Source: Clostridiales bacterium
GTDB taxonomy: Bacteria; Bacillota; Clostridia; Lachnospirales; Bianqueaceae
NCBI GenBank assembly: GCA_024689505.1
Contig: JAILDJ010000142.1
Span: 1-46,283 of the forward strand
DNA: 46,283 nucleotides
Direction: 5' to 3'
Shown here: positions 41,644 through 46,283 of the stretch, one piece after another
How positions within the stretch are numbered: the first letter of the stretch is position 1
Layout: each line of letters opens with the position of its first letter
Translations under genes and position numbers: made by a program
Notes under the pieces: generated by a model
What the model was told of the DNA's origin: nothing
Seen by the model: the letters and a program-made list of their open reading frames with translations, nothing else
Databases searched by the model: none

Positions 41644-42299
41644 AAGTCTACGATCTCCTCCATGGATTTTACGATCTTGCCGGCCGGGATGACGCCGCGT
41701 ACCGGTGTCAGCGGATATACCCGCGTTCCGCATCCGACCACTGTACCGGGATTGAGTACACTGCCGCAGCCGATATCCGCATGGTCACCCAACAGGGCGC
41801 CGATCTTGCGCATGCCGGTCTCATAGGCGGTATCTCCATCATGGATGGTGATATTGCCGCCCCCGGATTTCAGATTGGAACAGATGGATCCGGCCCCCAT
41901 GTGCGCGTAATTGCCAAGGATCGAATCCCCCACATAATTGTAATGCGGCACCTGCACATGATCCATCAAAATGCAGTTTTTCAGCTCCGATGAGTTGCCG
42001 AGAACACAGCCCGCACCGACCAGCACCTTCCCGCGCAGATAGGCCCCGGGGCGGATCTCCGTATTGGGACCGATGATGGCCGGCGGCTCGATGGTGGCCG
42101 TCCGAGCGATCTTTACATTGGCACCGACCCAGACGTCCGGCTCGATCTCAGAATAACCTTCCAACCCTTGATCGATCAAAGTCCGGATGATCGTACCGAT
42201 GCGCGGCAGGATCTCCCAAGGGTAGACCGCTTCCGCAAAGAAGGGTGCGATCTGCGCCGGGATCTCCGGATACAATGCCGGGATCGTAATATCATGCAT
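41628..42299 (-). CDS. GlmU-like left-handed beta-helix acyltransferase (no uridyltransferase domain)
   Basis: 223 residues. From about 50 the protein is hexapeptide repeats ([LIV]-G-x4 pattern: IEPDVWVGANVKIARTATIEPPAIIGPNTEIRPGAYLRG), then GNSSELKNCILMDHVQVPHYNYVGDSILG and a GAGSICSNLKSGG metal/CoA region, as in the C-terminal acetyltransferase of GlmU. The nucleotidyltransferase half of GlmU is absent, replaced by a 45-residue helical front. Clostridia often annotate such proteins as UDP-GlcNAc pyrophosphorylase, but what is visible is only acyltransferase. It sits between XRE-GlmM and GlmS. Confidence 0.82.
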   Translation of the reverse strand: MHDITIPALYPEIPAQIAPFFAEAVYPWEILPRIGTIIRTLIDQGLEGYSEIEPDVWVGANVKIARTATIEPPAIIGPNTEIRPGAYLRGKVLVGAGCVLGNSSELKNCILMDHVQVPHYNYVGDSILGNYAHMGAGSICSNLKSGGGNITIHDGDTAYETGMRKIGALLGDHADIGCGSVLNPGTVVGCGTRVYPLTPVRGVIPAGKIVKSMEEIVDLCVES

Positions 42300-43926
42300 G
42301 CAGGAAGCCTCCCTCCTCGATCACCTTCGCCAGGCGGTCGATGTACATGTCGCAAAGCTCATAACTCTCACATTCCATCATGATGCGGATGACCGGTTCG
42401 GTGCCGCTCTGCCTAAGCAGCGCGCGGCCATGGCCTGTGATCTCCTCATTGATGAGACGATATTCTTCTTTGACCTTTTTATCCGCCAGAACAGCGGCTT
42501 TATTTGTCACGCGGACGCTCTTCGTCTTCTGTGGATACAGGTAGACGTCCTTCGCCAGATGCTCCAGTGAAGCTTTCTCCGCGCACATTTCCTCTGTCAG
42601 CATGATCGCTGTCAGAAGGGCATCACCCGTCGTCGCGTATTTCTTCAGAATGATATGACCGGACTGTTCGCCGCCCAAGCCGAAATTGCCACGCTGCATT
42701 TCTTCATAAACGAAACGATCGCCCACATCGGTCTGCCGGGTCTTGATGCCGATCTTTTTCAAAGAATCGGTCAGGCCGGAGTTGGACATGATCGTAACGA
42801 CGATCACGTTCTTGTTCAGCATGCCGCGCTCTTTCAGACGCTTGCCCAGGATATACATGATCTTGTCGCCGTCGACGACTTCACCATGTTCGTCCACAGC
42901 GATGCAGCGGTCGGCGTCACCATCAAAAGCGAAACCGACGTCCAGATGCTTGTCCCGTACCAGTTCGCACAGGGCTTCGATATGGGTCGAACCACAATTT
43001 CGATTGATGTTCGTACCATTCGGCGTATTACCGATGACGTAGGTCTGCGCGCCAAGGGCGTCGAAGACCGCTTTCGCGATGGACCAGGAGGCGCCATTCG
43101 CGCAGTCCAGGCCGACTTTCAGATTCTTGTAAGAATAGGCCGCCAGGGAGATCAGGTATCCGATATAGCGGTTTCGTCCGGATGCATAGTCTGTAATGGA
43201 ACCGATGGCTTCTCCGACCGCCAGGGGCAGATCTCCATTTTCGATCCCCAGTGCGCTCAGGTCCCCATCCAGGTATGCCTCGATCAAAGATGTCGTCGAA
43301 TCTTCCAGCTTTTCACCAAACCGGTTGATCACCTTGATCCCGTTATCGTGGAATGGATTATGGGATGCGGTGATCATGATGCCGCAGTCGAATTCATCCT
43401 GTCTTGTCACATAAGAGACGCTGGGCGTCGTGGTGACGTGCAGCATATAGGCATCCGCACCGGAAGCCGTCAAACCAGCCACGATCGCGTATTCCAGCAT
43501 GTAGGAAGATCTGCGGGTATCCTTGCCGACGACGACCCGGGGACGATATCCCGAGCGGGTGCAGCCGCTCAAGGGGGAGGCATAGTACCAACCCAGGAAC
43601 CGGCCGACTTTGTACGCCTGATCGGAAGTCAGGCTGACACCGGCTTCTCCGCGGAAACCATCCGTACCGAAGTATTTCCTGTGGATCACTTCTGGTTTTT
43701 CCTGTCCCTCGGTCTCGCCCAGGATGTGGATCTCGTCCCGCATCAGGCTGTCCAGAGACACATGCAGCAGATCACTGATCTGCAGGATCTTCTCCATCTG
43801 GGGGATCGACTGATCCATCTCCCATTTGGAGACCGACTGTCGGGATACAGACAAGGCTTCCGCCAGCTGTTCCTGAGAGATACCTTTCGCCGCGCGCAGC
43901 ACAGCGATCTTTTCACCTATCGTCAT
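42292..43926 (-). CDS. glmM: Phosphoglucosamine mutase fused to XRE-type DNA-binding domain
   Basis: 544 residues from ATG 43926 (AAAGGAA 9 bases upstream); ATG 43950 would add eight residues and also has a plausible AAGGA. Residues 1-60 are an XRE helix-turn-helix: TIGEKIAVLRAAKGISQEQLAEALSVSRQSVSKWEMDQSIPQMEKI. A 20-residue linker leads to GlmM at about 84: KYFGTDGFRGEAG, catalytic TASHNP (Ser188), FDGDADRC metal loop and RQSGTEPVIRIM phosphate loop. All GlmM residues I can check are intact, so it should interconvert glucosamine-6-P and -1-P. Downstream genes overlap by 8 and 16 bases. A metabolic enzyme joined to a repressor domain suggests autoregulation by pathway flux (inference). Confidence 0.93.
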   Translation of the reverse strand: MTIGEKIAVLRAAKGISQEQLAEALSVSRQSVSKWEMDQSIPQMEKILQISDLLHVSLDSLMRDEIHILGETEGQEKPEVIHRKYFGTDGFRGEAGVSLTSDQAYKVGRFLGWYYASPLSGCTRSGYRPRVVVGKDTRRSSYMLEYAIVAGLTASGADAYMLHVTTTPSVSYVTRQDEFDCGIMITASHNPFHDNGIKVINRFGEKLEDSTTSLIEAYLDGDLSALGIENGDLPLAVGEAIGSITDYASGRNRYIGYLISLAAYSYKNLKVGLDCANGASWSIAKAVFDALGAQTYVIGNTPNGTNINRNCGSTHIEALCELVRDKHLDVGFAFDGDADRCIAVDEHGEVVDGDKIMYILGKRLKERGMLNKNVIVVTIMSNSGLTDSLKKIGIKTRQTDVGDRFVYEEMQRGNFGLGGEQSGHIILKKYATTGDALLTAIMLTEEMCAEKASLEHLAKDVYLYPQKTKSVRVTNKAAVLADKKVKEEYRLINEEITGHGRALLRQSGTEPVIRIMMECESYELCDMYIDRLAKVIEEGGFLHA

Positions 43927-43971
43927 ATGTGTATATTCCTTTCGATTCATAAATGTTCATTCCTTACTATA

Positions 43972-43983
43972 CACGCGCGCGTG
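43972..43983. repeat. CACGCGCGCGTG palindrome in the glmM leader
   Basis: Perfect 12-base palindrome between the glmM promoter and start codon. GC-rich against an AT-rich leader. Possible regulator site. Confidence 0.4.
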
Positions 43984-44016
43984 CGCAATGCAAGCAACAG
44001 AACATGGAACTTTGCA

Positions 44017-44031
44017 GCAACTTTAAGTTGC
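44017..44031. promoter_or_regulatory. GCAACTTTAAGTTGC palindrome just after the glmM transcription start
   Basis: Perfect 15-base inverted repeat with a single central base. It begins about 12 bases downstream of the -10 box, so a bound repressor would block initiation or early elongation. Candidate operator for the XRE domain of GlmM. Confidence 0.45.
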
Positions 44032-44042
44032 ATTTCCACAGC

Positions 44043-44072
44043 ATTATATATATGTTATAGCCCATTTGTCAA
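44043..44072 (-). promoter_or_regulatory. Promoter of the glmM-glmU-like-glmS operon
   Basis: On the minus strand TTGACA (44072-44067), 18-base spacer, perfect TATAAT (44048-44043). It gives a leader of about 110 bases holding two palindromes. Confidence 0.8.
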
Positions 44073-44100
44073 CATGGATTGTCGCATAATTTTCCGAAAA

Positions 44101-44128
44101 ATGTCATTTTCTGTCACTTTACTGTCAT
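44101..44128 (+). promoter_or_regulatory. Pho-box-like direct repeats upstream of the ABC transporter
   Basis: ATGTCAT-TTT-CTGTCAC-TTTA-CTGTCAT: three direct repeats with 10-11 base periodicity. The last two, CTGTCACTTTACTGTCAT (44111-44128), match the 18-base PhoB box CTGTCATAAAACTGTCAT at nearly all repeat positions. A TATACT -10 (44139-44144) begins 11 bases after, replacing a -35 box as for OmpR-family activation. Confidence 0.6.
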
Positions 44129-44197
44129 CTAGAGGCCGTATACTGATGCCAAGATCATAAAAATCACACGAGACTATCATGAGGAGGTCCCTGACAC

Positions 44198-44875
44198 ATG
44201 GAAATACTACGAGTAGAACATCTGAGCCGCACCTATGGTAAAGGAGAGAATCTGGTCAAAGCAGTGGATGACGTATCCTTCAGCGTAGAACAGGGCGAGT
44301 TCGTCGCCATCATCGGCGCGAGCGGATCCGGAAAATCCACCTTACTGCATATGATCGGCGGAGTCGATCGTCCCACCTCCGGCAGCATCCTGATCAATGG
44401 AAAAGAGATCAGCAAACTGGATCCGGACCAGCTGGCCATCTTCCGCCGCCGCCAGATCGGCATCATCTATCAGTTTTATAACCTGATCCCCATTCTGACC
44501 GTGGCGGAGAACATCACCCTGCCCTGCGAACTAGATGGACAGAAGGTGGCACCGGAACGTTTGAACGAGCTGTTGGATGCCCTGGGTCTGTCCGACCGCC
44601 GCGATCATCTGCCGAACGAACTGTCCGGCGGACAGCAGCAGCGTGTCTCCATCGGCCGCGCGCTGATCCAGAACCCGGCACTGATGCTGGCGGACGAACC
44701 GACGGGCAACCTGGACTCCAAGGCCAGCGAAGAGATCGTCTCCCTGCTGCGCATGTCCAATCGCACCTTCCACCAGACGGTGATCATCATCACCCATGAT
44801 CCTGAAGTAGCCAAGCAGGCCGACCGTATCATCGCCATCGAGGACGGCCGCGTCGTACGCGACGAACGCGTTTGA
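44198..44875 (+). CDS. ABC transporter ATP-binding protein (MacB/LolD family)
   Basis: 225 residues. Walker A GASGSGKST, signature ELSGGQQQR, Walker B LMLADEPTGNLD and the H-loop ITHDPEVAKQADR. Start ATG 44198 follows GAGGAGGT. It pairs with the FtsX-like permease starting 12 bases after. Members handle antimicrobial peptides, lipids or envelope stress; the substrate is not predictable. A Pho-box-like sequence lies 70 bases upstream of the ATG. Confidence 0.93.
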   Translation: MEILRVEHLSRTYGKGENLVKAVDDVSFSVEQGEFVAIIGASGSGKSTLLHMIGGVDRPTSGSILINGKEISKLDPDQLAIFRRRQIGIIYQFYNLIPILTVAENITLPCELDGQKVAPERLNELLDALGLSDRRDHLPNELSGGQQQRVSIGRALIQNPALMLADEPTGNLDSKASEEIVSLLRMSNRTFHQTVIIITHDPEVAKQADRIIAIEDGRVVRDERV

Positions 44876-44886
44876 GGTATGGACCT

Positions 44887-46283
44887 ATGAATATCATTCG
44901 TAAACTGACACTGGCCAACCTGAAGAAGAACCGGAATCGTACGATCGTTACGATCCTGGGCATCCTTCTGTCCACCGCTCTGATCCTGGCGGTCATCGGT
45001 ATGGCGCAGAGCGGTCAGGCCTCACTCGCGGCCTGGCAGAAGCAGTATTCCGGCGACTTCCATGCTATATATACAGAAGTGCCGACGGATGCCGTGCCCT
45101 ACATCACGGAAAACGCGCACGTCAAGTCCAGTTCTGTGCTCTACTCCTATGGATACGCAGTCCTGGAAGGATCTCTGAATGAGTATATGCCTTATGTCTT
45201 CGTGATGGGCGGAGATGATGCCGCATTCCGGAAACTGAGTCTGCATCTGAACGAGGGACGTTTCCCGGAGAATGAAAATGAGATCGTGGTCCCGGAGACC
45301 ATCCATGCCAATGCCGGTATGGATCTGAAACTGGGCGATACCTTGACGCTCGCCATCGGCCGCCGTGTCGACAGTGAAAACAACGAGCTGTTCCAACACC
45401 ATTATTACGATCTGGATCATCCCGACACCATCGTCGACACGACAACCCGCACCTTCACCATCGTCGGCATCACGCAACGGTGTTCCTCACTGGTAGAGCC
45501 CTATGAAGCTCCTGGTTACACGGTATTCACTTATGCGGATTCCGCTGCCGGCGCGCAGTATGCCAACGTCGCCGCGACGTATACGAAGGCTTCCTCCCAT
45601 GGCGCCTATACCCTCGGCATCATGCAGAATATCAATGAAGCTTTCCCGGAAAACCGGATCAACTGCTCCAGCAACAGAGACGTACTGGAATATGAAGGCG
45701 CCCTCTCTTCCCGGACCCTGCAGGCCTTGTACACGGTCGCCGCGATCATCCTGACGATCATCGTGCTGACCAGTGTCTTCGTGATCCGCAACAGCTTCGC
45801 CATCTCGGTCTCAGAGAAAACGAGGCAATACGGCATGCTGGCGTCCGTCGGCGCGACCGCCCGTCAGATCCGCTCCAGCGTTCTGTTCGAGGGCTTGATC
45901 ATCGGTCTGATCGGCATTCCTTTGGGCGTGGCGCTGGGCTACGGCGCCATCGCCGTCCTGATCCGCATTCTGAATCTTCTGCTGGGCGATATGCTGGATG
46001 GCATGCGCTTCCATGGCGTTTTCAGCCTGCCGGTCCTGGGTCTGACCGTGGCGCTGGGTGCCTTGACGATCTATCTTTCCTGCTTGATCCCGGCGATCCG
46101 CGCCGGTCGTATCGCACCCATCGAGGCGATCCGCAGCAATCAGGACGTCCGCATCCGTGCCGGCCGTCTGCGCGTTTCCGGACTGGTCCGCAAAGTGTTC
46201 GGTATCGGCGGTGTGATCGCTGCCAAGAACCTCAAGCGCAGCCGCCGCAAGTACCGTACCACCGTCATCTCCCTGGTCGTCAG
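44887..46283 (+). CDS. FtsX-like ABC permease (C-terminal part cut by window edge)
   Basis: 465 codons visible, no stop. ATG 44887 is 12 bases after the ATPase stop. The first membrane segment is RTIVTILGILLSTALILAVIGM, followed by a large extracytoplasmic domain of about 240 residues (AIYTEVPTDAVPYITENAHVKS onwards). FtsX-type helices then come: LYTVAAIILTIIVLTSVFVIRNSFAI, followed by the cytoplasmic loop SEKTRQYGMLASVGATARQI, GLIIGLIGIPLGVALGYGAIAVLI and LGLTVALGALTIYLSCLIPAIRA. LKRSRRKYRTTVISLVV at the end begins a second half. Exporter or signal-relay permease; substrate unknown. Confidence 0.88.
   Translation, partial: MNIIRKLTLANLKKNRNRTIVTILGILLSTALILAVIGMAQSGQASLAAWQKQYSGDFHAIYTEVPTDAVPYITENAHVKSSSVLYSYGYAVLEGSLNEYMPYVFVMGGDDAAFRKLSLHLNEGRFPENENEIVVPETIHANAGMDLKLGDTLTLAIGRRVDSENNELFQHHYYDLDHPDTIVDTTTRTFTIVGITQRCSSLVEPYEAPGYTVFTYADSAAGAQYANVAATYTKASSHGAYTLGIMQNINEAFPENRINCSSNRDVLEYEGALSSRTLQALYTVAAIILTIIVLTSVFVIRNSFAISVSEKTRQYGMLASVGATARQIRSSVLFEGLIIGLIGIPLGVALGYGAIAVLIRILNLLLGDMLDGMRFHGVFSLPVLGLTVALGALTIYLSCLIPAIRAGRIAPIEAIRSNQDVRIRAGRLRVSGLVRKVFGIGGVIAAKNLKRSRRKYRTTVISLVV

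Noticed and set aside
41640-41660. glmS ribozyme
   Set aside because: The glmS start overlaps the upstream coding sequence by 16 bases, so there is no leader for the ribozyme core.
42655-44160. Long open frame antisense to glmM
   Set aside because: Shadow of a GC-rich coding strand; it has no recognisable domain.
1-46283. CRISPR arrays, tRNA or rRNA genes, insertion sequences
   Set aside because: No regularly spaced repeats, cloverleaf-like segments, rRNA motifs or transposase domains were seen.

Overview
The window looks like a chromosomal segment of a GC-rich Gram-positive anaerobe of the Clostridia type. The evidence is the gene order yicC-remA-gmk-rpoZ-priA-def-fmt-rsmB, a cdaA-cdaR c-di-AMP pair, RqcH, WalJ/YycJ, a RemA-family DNA binder and strong Shine-Dalgarno sequences. 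Genes are tightly packed with frequent ATGA overlaps. I see no phage genes, insertion sequences, CRISPR arrays or rRNA/tRNA genes, and no gene-free stretch longer than 300 bases.

Layout. 1-5894 (minus): housekeeping operon for RNA processing, nucleotide synthesis, replication restart and formyl-Met handling (yicC to rsmB, the last cut by the window edge). 6034-7788 (plus): rqcH from a divergent promoter. 7769-12579 (minus): XPD-like helicase with a nuclease-like front end, WalJ-like hydrolase, COG2509 flavoprotein. 12681-18153 (minus): cdaA, cdaR, a membrane-embedded MutS-like ATPase and a glycerol-1-phosphate dehydrogenase whose C-terminus is an AT-hook tail with its own ribosome binding site. 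18261-20001 (minus): two unknown membrane proteins. 20172-25919 (plus): a four-gene overlapping operon of TerB_N/TerB_C protein, BrxD-like ATPase, BrxHI/Lhr-like helicase and a small flavoprotein. This is the best candidate for an uncharacterised DNA-processing or defence system. 25902-28348 (plus): a promoter, 22-codon leader peptide and terminator/antiterminator in front of a GNAT-RsgA fusion and a second acetyltransferase, apparently an inducible ribosome-linked response. 28397-34698 (minus): Gx transporter and ApbE, followed by a transaldolase-type sulfoquinovose pathway (transaldolase, sulfolactaldehyde reductase, isomerase, sulfoquinovosidase). 34811-35035 (minus): a small basic protein. 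35280-38582 (plus): a 1100-residue beta-propeller receptor with a SpoIIE-type phosphatase. 38661-43950 (minus): LacI regulator and an amino-sugar operon in which GlmM is fused to an XRE DNA-binding domain, followed by a GlmU-like beta-helix protein and GlmS. 44198-end (plus): ABC ATPase and FtsX-like permease behind a sequence that matches a Pho box.

Functionally, the conserved core serves translation quality control, cell-envelope precursor supply (GlmM, GlmU-like, GlmS) and c-di-AMP signalling. The accessory parts are sulfosugar use, the TerB/BrxD/BrxHI operon and the attenuator-controlled ribosome GTPase. All functions are inferred from sequence motifs read by eye. No database search was run.
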